Counted from the stretch's first letter, positions 42,278 through 52,007 are shown. The stretch is DNA of 64,000 nt from Nostoc sp. CHAB 5834 (GCA_020829485.1 JAIVFU010000018.1:38737-102736), one strand, 5' to 3'. Notes: a model not told the origin generated them from the letters alone. Numbers and translations are program-made.

Positions 42278-43828
42278 ATGATTTTGGATATGAATAAGCC
42301 GCACAAGCAGGTGAAAATAACAGATCCGGTAGCCGCCAACCAGCTCATTAATATCCAGTTAAATTCAGTTGTGGATACTGAGGTAGTTATGCCTGGGGCG
42401 GGCTGGGTTTACGCAGATTTAAAGAGTAGACTTCTTGCAAACACCACTAGTGCAACAGGTGAAAAAAGTAAAAAAGAAAATTACTTACTTTCCTCTACCT
42501 CTGTAAGAAGTTTATTCCTTTCTTGCTTGGTAGGTATAGCACTGCTGACGGCAAGTTGCGGCTCGTCGCCCAAAGACTCAGCAGATGCACAATCTCAGAG
42601 TCCTGCTAATAGGGAACGCGGTGGTGCAACACCTGTAAATGTGGCGATCGCTCGAACTGATTCGCTGCAAACACAACCAGAATACACAGGTAATACAACA
42701 GCCTTTCGGATTATATCAGTGCGATCGCAGGTAGAAGCTCGGTTGTTGGCTTTGAACCTTGATGTGGGCGATAGGGTTAAGCTTGGGCAGAACGTCGGGC
42801 AGTTAGATGATGCCATACTTTCGACCGAATTAAAGCAAGCAGAAGCAGAGCTAGCAGCCCTTAAATCAGAAGTAGCTAGGGCGACTAATCAGGTGAGCAA
42901 TGCCCGTGCCGATGTTGAACGGGCGCGGCTAGAAGTGGTACAAGCTCAGGCAGACTCAAAGCGGCAACAGAATCTATTCCAAGCCGGAGCGATCGCTGAA
43001 CAAACTGCCCAGCAAGCACGTACCCAGGCGCAAACAGCAGCCCAAGCATTGCGGGCAGCCCAAGAGCAGGTTCGTACAGAACAGCAAGCCGTCGCCGCTG
43101 CCGAAGGTAGAGTACTTGCCCAGCAAGCATTGGTTGCTCAAACCAAAGAGCGCAGGTCTTATGCTCAACTGACATCCCCCATCACTGGCGTAGTCACAGA
43201 AAAGGTGACAGAACCAGGCAACCTTCTGCAAGCAGGTAGCGAAGTTTTGAAAATTGGTGACTTTAACCGTGTCAAAGTCGTCGTCCAAGTTTCCGAATTA
43301 GAACTAGCACAAATTCAGGTTGGACAGTCTGTACAAGTCCGCTTAGATGCCTTCCCCACCGAAACATTAATTGGCAGAGTTACCCGCATTTCCCCAGCTG
43401 CCGATGCAACGGCTCGCTTGATACCTGTAGAAGTAGTCATTCCCAATAGTCAAGGGAAGATTGGTAGCGGATTATTGGCGCGAGTCAATTTTGAAACTCA
43501 GACTCAACAACGGGTAGTAGTGCCACAAACAGCTATTCAAAAACAAGCAGAAGCAGCCAAAGGAGCAGGGACAGCGAAAAGAGGCGGGGGAGAGCAAGAA
43601 AATCCATCTGGGACGCTGTTTGTAGTTAATGACACAGAAGGTAAGGCAAAAGTAGTGGCGCGTGCTGTCGCTTTAGGAAAAAGAGTTGATGGCAGAGTGG
43701 AAATTCTATCTGGCTTACAAGCAGGGGAACGCTATGTTGTTCGCAGTGGTCAACCCCTAAAAGATGGAGCAGCTGTACGTTTATCAATTCTTTCCGAAAC
43801 AGCAGAGTCATCCCCTGAAGGGAATTAA
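42278..43828 (+). CDS. RND efflux periplasmic adaptor (MFP) lipoprotein
   Basis: This 516-residue membrane fusion protein begins with a 75-residue polar N-terminal section. It is followed by an apparent lipoprotein signal (SLFLSCLVGIALLTASC, Cys at about 93). The adaptor fold follows: barrel/lipoyl half VRSQVEARLLALNLDVGDRV, a long Gln/Ala-rich coiled coil (about 190-300), LTSPITGVVTEKVTEPGNLL, and C-terminal beta-barrel SQGKIGSGLLARVNF. It would bridge the inner-membrane pump encoded 62 bp downstream to an outer-membrane channel. The long N-terminal extension is unusual. The true start may be an internal codon, but no better ribosome site was found. Confidence 0.88.
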   Translation: MILDMNKPHKQVKITDPVAANQLINIQLNSVVDTEVVMPGAGWVYADLKSRLLANTTSATGEKSKKENYLLSSTSVRSLFLSCLVGIALLTASCGSSPKDSADAQSQSPANRERGGATPVNVAIARTDSLQTQPEYTGNTTAFRIISVRSQVEARLLALNLDVGDRVKLGQNVGQLDDAILSTELKQAEAELAALKSEVARATNQVSNARADVERARLEVVQAQADSKRQQNLFQAGAIAEQTAQQARTQAQTAAQALRAAQEQVRTEQQAVAAAEGRVLAQQALVAQTKERRSYAQLTSPITGVVTEKVTEPGNLLQAGSEVLKIGDFNRVKVVVQVSELELAQIQVGQSVQVRLDAFPTETLIGRVTRISPAADATARLIPVEVVIPNSQGKIGSGLLARVNFETQTQQRVVVPQTAIQKQAEAAKGAGTAKRGGGEQENPSGTLFVVNDTEGKAKVVARAVALGKRVDGRVEILSGLQAGERYVVRSGQPLKDGAAVRLSILSETAESSPEGN

Positions 43829-43890
43829 AAATTCAAAATGTCTTCTGGAATTTTCCATTTTGCCTTTTTAATTGGAGCGCAGCGACAGTA

Positions 43891-46800
43891 ATGCAACAAG
43901 TAAACAAAAGTGGCGGATTTAGTATCAGTGCCATATCAATCCGCCAACACATTGGGACACTGATGCTTACGCTAGCAGTGATAGTTTTGGGTGTATTCTT
44001 TGTCCTCAAATTACCCGTAGATTTACTACCATCAATTACCTATCCCCGAATTGGTGTGCGGATAGAAGCACCTGGAATTTCCCCAGAAGTGGCGGTTGAT
44101 GAAGTAACAAGACCCCTAGAAGAAGCCTTTGCTGCTACTGAAGGTGTGGTACAGATTTTTTCCCAAACTCGTGAGGGACAGGTCAGTGTGGATCTGTTCT
44201 TTCAAACAGGAGGCAACATTGACCAAGCCTTAAACGATACCACAGCCGCCTTTAACAGAGCTAGAAGCACTTTACCAGACACCATTGAAGAACCGCGTTT
44301 ATTCAAAGTTGATCCTTCCCAGTTACCAGTTTACGAAGTGGCATTAACTTCGCCCTCCTTAGAAGGCGTTGATTTGCGCGTTTTTGCCGAAGAAGAACTA
44401 GCCCGTGAATTGAGTGTTGTATCTGGAGTAGCAGGGGTAGACGTATCGGGCGGAGTTCAAGAAGAAGTTAGGGTCAATATTGATCTAGATCGCTTGCAAG
44501 CTTTGGGTGTAGGTTTGACCGATGTGCTAGATCAACTCAGAGATCGCAACGTAGACATTTCTGGCGGTCGGATTTTGGGGCAGGATTCTGAACCGTTAAC
44601 TCGTACAGTTGGGCGTTTCCAAAATGCCAATGAAATCAGTAATCTTTCTTTTGAAGTTTCCTCCCCCACTGCTGCTGCTTCCTCCTCAGTCACCAATAAT
44701 TCCCAATCCCCAGTCACCAATCCCCAGTCCTCAGTTCCCAACCGCCGAGTTTATTTACGGGACTTTGCCGAAGTCATTGATGGCTCAGAACAACAAAGAG
44801 TGTTCGTACTACTTAACGGGCAAGAAGCTGTAAAAGTCAGCATCCAAAAGCAGCCAGATGCTAACACCATTAACGTTGTTGAGGGTGTGAAACAACGGAT
44901 AGAAGAACTCCGGCAATCTGGTGTAATTCCCGAAGGGACAATTCTTACATCTACCTTAGATGAATCGCGGTTTATCAACAATTCCATCTCGAATGTTACC
45001 AGTTCCGGGTTGATCGGAACAGCACTAGCCGCGATCGCCGTTCTCTTATTCCTTGGTTCTCTGCGGCAAACTTTTATCATCGTCGTGTCCATCCCCTTGG
45101 CAGCCCTCGCCGCCATCATCTTTATGGGGCTATTCGGTTTATCCCTCAACGTTTTCAGCTTAGGTGGTTTGGCGCTGGGCGTTGGTATTGTGGTGGATAA
45201 CTCCATCGTCATGTTAGAGAATATTGCTGAGGGTGCTGGCATGACTCCTGGCAAAGATACCAAAACCCGCTTGAATTCCCAGCAACTAATTTTTCAGGCG
45301 GAACAAAGTAGCCAGGAAGTCGAATCAGCTTTACTTGCTTCCACCAGTACGAACTTGGTGGCAGTATTGCCGTTTTTGCTCATCGGTGGCTTCATAGCAC
45401 TACTGTTCAATGAGTTAATTCTCACCATCACCTTTTCCGTAGCGGCTTCAATTTTGATTGCCGTTACCGTTGTTCCCATGCTTGCCTCTCGGATGTTAGC
45501 GTGGAAATTTTCCAGTGGTTTGAGCCGATTTTGGCTGTTGCGGAAGTTTAACGACAGCTTTGAGGCTTCTACAAGACAATACGGCAGTTTTTTAGGTGGG
45601 ATATTACGTTGGCGGTTATTAACGGTAGCGATCGCTATTATCCTTTTTGGTGGTGGCAGTTTGTGGATGGCTCCGCAAATTCCCCAAGAAATCCTCCCCC
45701 GGATCAATACTGGACAAGCCAACTTCAATGCCCAGTTTCCTCCCGGTACACCTTTAGAAACTAACCGAAAAGTTATGGCTGCAACGGATGAGTTGATCCG
45801 CAAACAGCCAGAAACAGAGTATGTTTTCTCAACATCTGGTGGTGCCCTCTTTGGGAACACTACCAATGAGAATGCTCTACGCGGCTCAAGTACCATTACC
45901 CTGAAACAGGGTACAGATGTGGAAGCTTATGTAGAACGAGTTACCCAGGAGTTAAACAAGCTAAATTTAGCAGGAATTCGCCTGCGCCTTTCCCCCGGTC
46001 AAGTGCGGGGTTTGATTCTCAGCAACTCCCCGGTACGTGGTGCTGATGTTGATATAATTCTTCAGGGAAATGACGCAAATGTTTTACAACAAGCTGGTAA
46101 TCAGGTACTAGCAGCCTTGGAAGAACAAGTCACCCAAGCGAGATTTCGTCCCGATGCAGACGATCGCCAACCAGAAATTCAGATTATTCCTGATTGGGAG
46201 CGGGTTTCGGCTTTGGGCTTAACTACTACAGATATTGGGCAAACAATTCAGACCGCACTCGAAGGCAGTACACCAACTCAGCTACAACGCGGCAACCGTT
46301 TAGTCGATGTGCGAGTGCAGTTGAACGAAACATCGGTGCAAGCAGCTTCTCAATTAGAAAGGTTGCCTTTGTTTGTAGACAACAATCGCCAAGTCCGCTT
46401 GAGTGATGTTGCTAAAATTGTCGAAGGGGAAGCTCCTGGAGAGGTTCAACGGATTAATCAACGTCAAGTTTTCTTGATTGCTGGCAATTTGACTGAGGGA
46501 GCTAGCCTTAGTGGCGCTCTGGAACAGGTGAATACAGTACTACAAAGCATAGATTTGCCTGAAGGGATTAGCATCTTACCCAGTTCGGCAGCCGAATCTA
46601 ATCAACAACTGCAAAGCTCTCTCCAGCTGTTAGGTGCATTAGCTGCCTTTCTAGTCTTTGTGGTGATGGCGGTACAATACAATTCCCTGCTTGACCCGCT
46701 GGTAATTATGTTTACAATCCCGTTGGCATTAGCTGGGGGGATTTTTGGACTTTACATCACCAAAACTGCTATTGGCGCAACAGTAATCGTCGGGGCAATT

Positions 46801-47169
46801 TTGCTGGTGGGTATTGTAGTTAACAACGCCATCATCATGGTGGAATTGGCGAATCAAATTCTGGAGCGGGAAAAGGTTGATCGGAAAACGGCGATTTTAA
46901 AAGCTGCTCCTCAACGCTTACGTCCAATATTAATGACTACCATCACTACGGTTTTAGGTATGTTCCCCATAGCGTTGGGAATTGGGGAAGGCGCAGAATT
47001 TCTGCAACCATTGGGCGTGGTGGTGTTTTCTGGCTTGTCTTTGGCAACTGTTTTAACGCTGTTTATCATCCCTTGTTTTTATGCTCTGCTGCACGATATT
47101 TTTGGTGGAAATTGGACAAAGCCAGTGTTAATCCAGTTGCAGGGATTTACCAAAAAACTTATAAGCTAA
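43891..47169 (+). CDS. RND efflux pump, HAE1/AcrB-like
   Basis: This 1092-residue inner-membrane pump has twelve predicted helices in two halves. It shows the family motifs ISIRQHIGTLMLTLAVIVLG at the N-terminus, GLALGVGIVVDNSIVMLENI in helix 4 with the proton-relay aspartate, and GIVVNNAIIMVELANQILER in the second half. It exports hydrophobic compounds or metals using proton motive force, with the adaptor encoded just upstream. Residues about 255-285 are a Ser/Asn/Gln/Pro run (TNNSQSPVTNPQSSVPN) encoded by CCCAGTCACCAAT-like DNA repeats. This makes the protein about 50 residues longer than a typical member. Confidence 0.95.
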   Translation: MQQVNKSGGFSISAISIRQHIGTLMLTLAVIVLGVFFVLKLPVDLLPSITYPRIGVRIEAPGISPEVAVDEVTRPLEEAFAATEGVVQIFSQTREGQVSVDLFFQTGGNIDQALNDTTAAFNRARSTLPDTIEEPRLFKVDPSQLPVYEVALTSPSLEGVDLRVFAEEELARELSVVSGVAGVDVSGGVQEEVRVNIDLDRLQALGVGLTDVLDQLRDRNVDISGGRILGQDSEPLTRTVGRFQNANEISNLSFEVSSPTAAASSSVTNNSQSPVTNPQSSVPNRRVYLRDFAEVIDGSEQQRVFVLLNGQEAVKVSIQKQPDANTINVVEGVKQRIEELRQSGVIPEGTILTSTLDESRFINNSISNVTSSGLIGTALAAIAVLLFLGSLRQTFIIVVSIPLAALAAIIFMGLFGLSLNVFSLGGLALGVGIVVDNSIVMLENIAEGAGMTPGKDTKTRLNSQQLIFQAEQSSQEVESALLASTSTNLVAVLPFLLIGGFIALLFNELILTITFSVAASILIAVTVVPMLASRMLAWKFSSGLSRFWLLRKFNDSFEASTRQYGSFLGGILRWRLLTVAIAIILFGGGSLWMAPQIPQEILPRINTGQANFNAQFPPGTPLETNRKVMAATDELIRKQPETEYVFSTSGGALFGNTTNENALRGSSTITLKQGTDVEAYVERVTQELNKLNLAGIRLRLSPGQVRGLILSNSPVRGADVDIILQGNDANVLQQAGNQVLAALEEQVTQARFRPDADDRQPEIQIIPDWERVSALGLTTTDIGQTIQTALEGSTPTQLQRGNRLVDVRVQLNETSVQAASQLERLPLFVDNNRQVRLSDVAKIVEGEAPGEVQRINQRQVFLIAGNLTEGASLSGALEQVNTVLQSIDLPEGISILPSSAAESNQQLQSSLQLLGALAAFLVFVVMAVQYNSLLDPLVIMFTIPLALAGGIFGLYITKTAIGATVIVGAILLVGIVVNNAIIMVELANQILEREKVDRKTAILKAAPQRLRPILMTTITTVLGMFPIALGIGEGAEFLQPLGVVVFSGLSLATVLTLFIIPCFYALLHDIFGGNWTKPVLIQLQGFTKKLIS

Positions 47170-47643
47170 TGAGCATTTAAGTTGCATAAAACCAAGTATT
47201 ATAGGGGCATACATCTGTATGCCCCTACTGTTAATTTAACCTGAGTTCGATGGGTCAAGTAATCACTTAATTGTCGTAAATATTGAAACCTCTCCCGGCC
47301 TTGAACTAAAGTTCAAGGCCGGGAGAAGTTCGTCGAACTCATGTTAATTTGTTGCAAAGATTTTTGTTTTGTAATTAAATTCACATATTGTCTAATCTGT
47401 CAACGCATAAGTTCTAATTTAGATTTTTTATAAAGATTGTGTGAAATTACTCGTTATTGTGATAAAGCATTACAATAATTGCTTTATAAATCAACATAAG
47501 AGTATATGTAAACTCACTGATCAAGCACATATTAACTGTTATTTATCTAGCAAATACATAGCAGTTTCAAAGTAAGGTTTTGCTGCTTGATTTAACCGAC
47601 GTGATATAGCATTCTCTCAATCAATATGAATGAGGACAGAAAT
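47170..47643. other. Intergenic region with two hairpins
   Basis: Behind the RND gene, AGGGGCATACA (47203-47213) pairs with TGTATGCCCCT (47216-47226). The inverted-repeat element 47236-47347 follows. The rest is AT-rich and holds the PEP-CTERM gene promoter. Confidence 0.5.
47236..47347. mobile_element. Inverted-repeat element with TGAGTTCGA ends and central 16-bp hairpin
   Basis: TTAACCTGAGTTCGA (47236-47250) and TCGAACTCATGTTAA (47333-47347) match 14 of 15. In the centre TCTCCCGGCCTTGAAC pairs perfectly with its complement around TAAA (47291-47326). No ORF is present. Confidence 0.65.
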
Positions 47644-48273
47644 ATGACAATAGTAACCAAAATAGCCTTGTCTCTTTTAGGAGCAGCAGGAATTAGTTTT
47701 TTGTCTTTGACACCAGTGAGAGCCGTTATCTTGGTAGAAACCACTGTGACGACTCAAGATCAAGACATACTCAACACTAAAAACCCAAGAATTCTTACAG
47801 ATTTTCAACCAGGGCAAGTAATAGAATATGGTGTTCCAGATGTAGCTAATAACTTTCTAAATAACACTGGGTACGATATCGAAAGCTTAGTCTTTGATTT
47901 AAAAACGCTGTCCTATAATAATGAGCCTGTGGAGTGGGGAGATGTTAATGGAGATGGAAAGGTTGGTTACTCTAACGACCCCGATCTAGAAAATATTTTT
48001 ACAGACATTACCATCAGTGGTAGCACTATTACTTTTAGTGGTGGCGTAATTCCAAACGGAAGCCTGTTTTACAATCCCTTTGCTACACTACCAAATCTAG
48101 CCCCAGGTGGTGGAATCGTTCCAGCAATACCAGCAGATCAAGCAGATAAAGATGGGCCTATTAGAGTTGCATCTTATTACACAGCCGTTCCTGAATCAAC
48201 TAATGTTTTGGGTGTAGTAGCCGTTGGTGCTTTAGGTGTAGCTTTAAAATTAAAGCGATCGCTACACTGTTAA
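47644..48273 (+). CDS. PEP-CTERM-anchored exported protein
   Basis: About 209 residues are encoded from ATG 47644, with GAGGA 9 nt upstream; an ATG at 47626 is less well placed. It has a Sec signal (IALSLLGAAGISFLSLTPVRA). The middle carries a calcium-loop-like motif, WGDVNGDGKVGYSNDPDLE. The C-terminus is VPESTNVLGVVAVGALGVAL followed by KLKRS, a PEP-CTERM sorting tail with a hydrophobic helix and basic end. It is probably processed by an exosortase and released or attached at the cell surface. Its function is otherwise unknown. It ends 5 bp from the convergent glycosyltransferase gene. Confidence 0.8.
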   Translation: MTIVTKIALSLLGAAGISFLSLTPVRAVILVETTVTTQDQDILNTKNPRILTDFQPGQVIEYGVPDVANNFLNNTGYDIESLVFDLKTLSYNNEPVEWGDVNGDGKVGYSNDPDLENIFTDITISGSTITFSGGVIPNGSLFYNPFATLPNLAPGGGIVPAIPADQADKDGPIRVASYYTAVPESTNVLGVVAVGALGVALKLKRSLHC

Positions 48274-48278
48274 CGCTC

Positions 48279-49337
48279 TCACTCTGTAATTAATTCACGA
48301 TACACCGCCAATGTTTCCTGATGAACGCGGGCAACACTCAGCCATTGTAGGTTTTGATTTGCCCGATTTTTCCACTCATGCAGCATATCGGCATTACTCA
48401 GTAATTGCACTAAAACCCTAGCCAAAGCATTACTATCTTTTGCTGGCACTAAAAGTCCTGCTTCCCCATTGTCCAAAGCTTCAGGAATCCCGTCTACTTG
48501 AGTGCCAACGATCGCAGTTCCCGCTTCCCTAGCCTCCGAAAGCACCAACGGGCAAGGATCACGGTGAGAAGCTAGCACAAATATGTCACAAGATATCAGA
48601 TATCGTTGAGGTTCTGCCTGGAAGCCTTCAAAATGGATGCGTTCTTTTACAGAAGTTGCTTGTGCTTGTGCCTCAAATAGCTGTTTATCAGGGCCATTTC
48701 CTACCAAATAAAGATGCGCTTGGGGAAAATCTGAGGCGATTTGTTCAAAAGCAGCGATTAACTCAGCGATACCTTTGCGTTGATACATTCCTGCTACAGT
48801 AGCGATCGCTGGACGTTGTAATGGTAAAGGTTGATAATCTTGTATTTGTCGTGTGCGGGGACTGCCCAAAGTTCCATTACATATTACCCGCAGCTTGTTT
48901 TCGGAAATACCACGCCTTTCCATAGAATCTCGCACAGCCTTACTGACAGCAATTACTCTGTCAGCTAAACCCATCAGCAGACTAGAACGCTGAAATTCAT
49001 TGTGGACTGTGGAAACTAAAGCATATTTATGCCCTTTAAAAATGCGGGCTAGGATAACTCCCGTCATCATGTGCGCGTGAACAATATCCGGCTGAAATTC
49101 TGCTGCGATCGCCAGGTAACGCCCAGCTGCTTTAATAATACTTATCGGTTTCCTAGTTTGGTCTAGTTGGTAGTGTTTGACACCACATATATTTAGTAAT
49201 TTTTCATATTCACCACCAGCAGAAATAACCGCTACCTCATGACCAGATTTAGCCTGTAAACAAGCCAGATCCACAGCCACATTTACAATACCGTTACCTA
49301 TTTCTTGAACGTGGTTCAAAATATGGATGATTCGCAT
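48279..49337 (-). CDS. Glycosyltransferase family 4/1
   Basis: This 352-residue GT-B enzyme has the N-terminal motif IHILNHVQEIGNGIVNVAVDLA and, in the C-terminal domain, RPAIATVAGMYQRKGIAELI. The nucleotide-sugar site is EGFQAEPQRYLISCDIFVLA, then SEAREAGTAIVGTQVDGIPEAL. It transfers a sugar from an activated donor in cell-surface polysaccharide or glycan synthesis. The acceptor and donor are not readable from sequence. A second glycosyltransferase lies at 51063, but a toxin-antitoxin-like pair separates the two. Confidence 0.92.
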   Translation of the reverse strand: MRIIHILNHVQEIGNGIVNVAVDLACLQAKSGHEVAVISAGGEYEKLLNICGVKHYQLDQTRKPISIIKAAGRYLAIAAEFQPDIVHAHMMTGVILARIFKGHKYALVSTVHNEFQRSSLLMGLADRVIAVSKAVRDSMERRGISENKLRVICNGTLGSPRTRQIQDYQPLPLQRPAIATVAGMYQRKGIAELIAAFEQIASDFPQAHLYLVGNGPDKQLFEAQAQATSVKERIHFEGFQAEPQRYLISCDIFVLASHRDPCPLVLSEAREAGTAIVGTQVDGIPEALDNGEAGLLVPAKDSNALARVLVQLLSNADMLHEWKNRANQNLQWLSVARVHQETLAVYRELITE

Positions 49338-49722
49338 AATCTTTGAGATATGTATAAAAAATAAAGATAAGTAACTGAGTATAAATCAACATAATTATTG
49401 AGGTCTTCAACGACAACTCAAAAGTAGTCAGTATTACGTAAATTGACACTAGCTACTGACTGAGAGCGTTTATAATCAGCCACTTAGCTTTAAAGACTTA
49501 TTCAGCAATAGCTCGATAAATCGGGGTAAAACTCCAAAATTCTGATGTCTTACCAAAAGCAGCAATGGGAGCATCCCACCTTAAAAAGGCTAGTCCTGCC
49601 AAGATGATGCGGTGAAATTAATGTAATGATTGTCAGGTTGCAGGGGTGGAGTTATGAATAATTTTCAGGAGGTTAGATTTGTTCCTGCTCTGGCTCTTGT
49701 TGAATGCCTACAAATTCTCTTC
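49338..49722. other. Intergenic region without features
   Basis: I see no gene, RNA gene or strong repeat here. It contains the promoter of the glycosyltransferase gene at 48279. Confidence 0.4.
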
Positions 49723-50091
49723 TTAAATCGTCGTCAGACGGTCTTGTGCGAAATTCTTCGTGGGTGTCCACAACAGATAAACAACGCGCTTTGCCTCGTT
49801 AACCACATACATGAAGCGACATTTCTTTGCCGCTCCATCTAACTCAGGCGCTCTAAATCGAATTTTTCTAAATTTAAAATCTGATTTATACGTTCCTTTG
49901 GGAAAACCTTCGTCGTCTGAAAATGAATTAGAGCTAGGATTCTCGCGGAGTTGACCAATATAGTCATTAACTAACTCCAAAAAAGAATTCCTAGCTCTTT
50001 CATTTTTACGGTAGTGACTTTTAATTAACTTTTCGAGGCTAATCTCAAACCTCTCTAATGGCTCTATCCGATATGCTTCGCAACCAGTCAC
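49723..50091 (-). CDS. RelE/ParE-like toxin-fold protein
   Basis: This 122-residue protein starts at GTG 50091 with a strong GGAGGA 5 nt upstream. It contains KLIKSHYRKNERARNSFLEL, later KFRKIRFRAPELDGAAKKCR, then FMYVVNEAKRVVYLLWTPTK, the pattern of a RelE/ParE-type fold with a central sheet and a basic face. RelE-type proteins cut mRNA on the ribosome. The start overlaps the upstream gene by 47 bp, the arrangement usual for toxin-antitoxin pairs. The partner is not a known antitoxin type, so the assignment is tentative. Confidence 0.6.
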   Translation of the reverse strand: MTGCEAYRIEPLERFEISLEKLIKSHYRKNERARNSFLELVNDYIGQLRENPSSNSFSDDEGFPKGTYKSDFKFRKIRFRAPELDGAAKKCRFMYVVNEAKRVVYLLWTPTKNFAQDRLTTI

Positions 50092-50530
50092 GGGTTTCCT
50101 CCGTCTTTAACTCTTTGCCCTGGATTGTACCTGAGTACAATTGTTCTAGAGTATCAGATAAAACCGCTTGATAACTGGGATCTTGACGCTCAACAGCATC
50201 CAAAATAGTGTCAACCAGTGTATCTAAAGCTTTAATGCAAGACATAAAAGCTTCTGTCTGATTGGTTACGACTAAAAACAATAGATAAATTTTTGACCAA
50301 ATTTTGCTTTTTAAGCCAAACACACCTTTTGCAGATGGTTCGAGCCAATCATACGCAAACTCTTTTAGCCCTTCGCGGTCTTCAACAGAAATATTGCTCC
50401 ACTCCTGCTTAACTCTATAGGTTAACTTACGAATTTTGGCTGTTAATTGCTCAAAATTCGATGATGGGCTGATTTTTCTTTGCCGAATCTGCTCAAATTC
50501 ATGAGTAAAAATCACGAACGCAGTGGACAC
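50045..50530 (-). CDS. Helical protein of unknown family, partner of the RelE-like gene
   Basis: This 161-residue predicted all-helical protein starts at GTG 50530. There is no membrane or signal segment beyond a moderately hydrophobic stretch (IWSKIYLLFLVVTNQ). The sequence contains FEQLTAKIRKLTYRVKQEWS and ALDTLVDTILDAVERQDPSY. Its 3' end overlaps the RelE-like gene in another frame. It would be the antitoxin if the pair is a toxin-antitoxin module, but at 161 residues it is long for one and shows no DNA-binding motif I recognise. Confidence 0.55.
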   Translation of the reverse strand: MSTAFVIFTHEFEQIRQRKISPSSNFEQLTAKIRKLTYRVKQEWSNISVEDREGLKEFAYDWLEPSAKGVFGLKSKIWSKIYLLFLVVTNQTEAFMSCIKALDTLVDTILDAVERQDPSYQAVLSDTLEQLYSGTIQGKELKTEETRDWLRSISDRAIREV

Positions 50531-51062
50531 CGCTACACTCTCCCAATTTACTGCTATTCCTGGACAACAACAGAGTTAAATAACTTTCTGACTTTTACAA
50601 ACTGTATTTAGAATTTTACTTACCGGGTGTAGACACCCTACATTTTTATTCTATGACAATAGATACTCGCTGTCTTCCGCAATTAGAGGAAAGCGGATGT
50701 TTGATTATTTCTGTTACAGAAGCAATCGAAGCGCGATCGGCTTGTTTTACAATTGGATAGCTAGCTATCCAATCAAGTCGAGCCTTCCAAGCAAAGCGAT
50801 CGCTCCACTAGCTAAAGAATTTTTCAATCACTGCGCCTTGTTACATCTCACCAAAAGCATCCTTTTTAGCTTGGACACATAAGTATCCAATAGACTAGGC
50901 AGAGCTAAGAAGAGTGATCGTTCTTCCTAAAAGCGTCTATCGCAGTTAATTCAGATTTGCTTTTGAGATAACAGGGGTGAAAATCTTTACAAAATCATCT
51001 ATTGATTCACTTTTGTAAATGCTAAGTTTTGATAGCAAAAACCATCGCCAACACTTAAAAAG
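50531..51062. other. Intergenic region
   Basis: A 35-codon plus ORF (about 50653-50760; MTIDTRCLPQLEESGCLI) and a 61-codon ORF (50697-50882) are open but lack support. Two HIP1 sites are the only notable sequences. Confidence 0.35.
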
Positions 51063-52007
51063 TTACGACTCAATTAACACAAGTTTACGAACCTCAGAAT
51101 TTTGTCCCTGAGAGCGGCGTGATGAGGCAGCAGCAAGCAAAAACTTCCAAGATTGAGGAGAAAGTATAGACGGATCTATCATTGACAAAAAACTCTTGAG
51201 ATTTTTTTGCTTCAGTGCTACTAAAATCCAATGGAGTTTCAGGTAATTTTTTATATCCTGAAAAAGAGGAATTTTGGAGCGATGTTGCTCATTTACCAAG
51301 GCGTAAATTTTTTCCTTCATCAAAATATTTGTCGCCAACCGTCGAGACAAAGAAAACTTTTGATTATAAGCACCGGGCCAGATAGTGCGGTAAGCAAGAC
51401 ACTGATTAAGGAAAATAGCATCGCCAAACTGAGCAATCCGAATCCAGGAATCGATATCATCACAGTTCGCATCAAGTGTGGAGTCCCAACCACCACTTTT
51501 TAGAAAAGCATCACGTCGGGAAGCTACTTGTACAGGCGTGCCAAATGGTACAAGCTCCAAAAGCATACCGTAGTGAATATCAGCTTGGGGGATATAAAAA
51601 GCTAAACCGGGGCCAACTTGGGGAGTGCGACTAAGTTCAACTTCATTACCATCCACCTGAGCCGCCACACAAGAGCAGATTACAGCATCAGGACGAAGTG
51701 CGATCGCCTTAATCATCTCTTCTATGCAGTTAGGTGCTAAATAGTCGTCATCATCTAAAAATTTAATCCAGTCGCCGCTAGCTTTGGCAACTCCAGCATT
51801 TACCGTTGCTGCATGGCCAAGGTTTACTTCGTTACGATGGTAAACAACCTTGTCCCCTAAACTTTTGAGATATGTTTGGGTATCGTCAGAAGAACAGTCA
51901 TCGGCAACAACCACCTCACACTCGATTGTTTGGTTACGAGCCGAATCAATTGCTCTTTGCAGCAAATTTAAGCGATTATAGGTACTGATGACGACGCTAA
52001 ATTTCAT
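51063..52007 (-). CDS. Glycosyltransferase family 2
   Basis: About 314 residues are encoded from ATG 52007 (GGGGTG upstream); the 28 extra codons before it are not family-like. It is a GT-A fold: VVISTYNRLNLLQRAIDSA at the N-terminus, EVVVADDCSSDDT, and the metal-binding acidic motif KFLDDDDYLAPNCIEE. It transfers a sugar from a nucleotide donor to an unknown acceptor in glycan synthesis at the membrane face. The C-terminal about 90 residues are less conserved and helical. Confidence 0.92.
   Translation of the reverse strand: MKFSVVISTYNRLNLLQRAIDSARNQTIECEVVVADDCSSDDTQTYLKSLGDKVVYHRNEVNLGHAATVNAGVAKASGDWIKFLDDDDYLAPNCIEEMIKAIALRPDAVICSCVAAQVDGNEVELSRTPQVGPGLAFYIPQADIHYGMLLELVPFGTPVQVASRRDAFLKSGGWDSTLDANCDDIDSWIRIAQFGDAIFLNQCLAYRTIWPGAYNQKFSLSRRLATNILMKEKIYALVNEQHRSKIPLFQDIKNYLKLHWILVALKQKNLKSFLSMIDPSILSPQSWKFLLAAASSRRSQGQNSEVRKLVLIES

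Noticed and set aside
42885..43288. Two long reverse ORFs opposite the RND adaptor gene
   Set aside because: They are frame shadows of a Gln/Ala-rich coding region with strong adaptor motifs on the other strand.
50697..50882. 61-codon plus ORF
   Set aside because: No protein-like pattern; it lies in an AT-rich spacer with repeated CTATCCAATC motifs.
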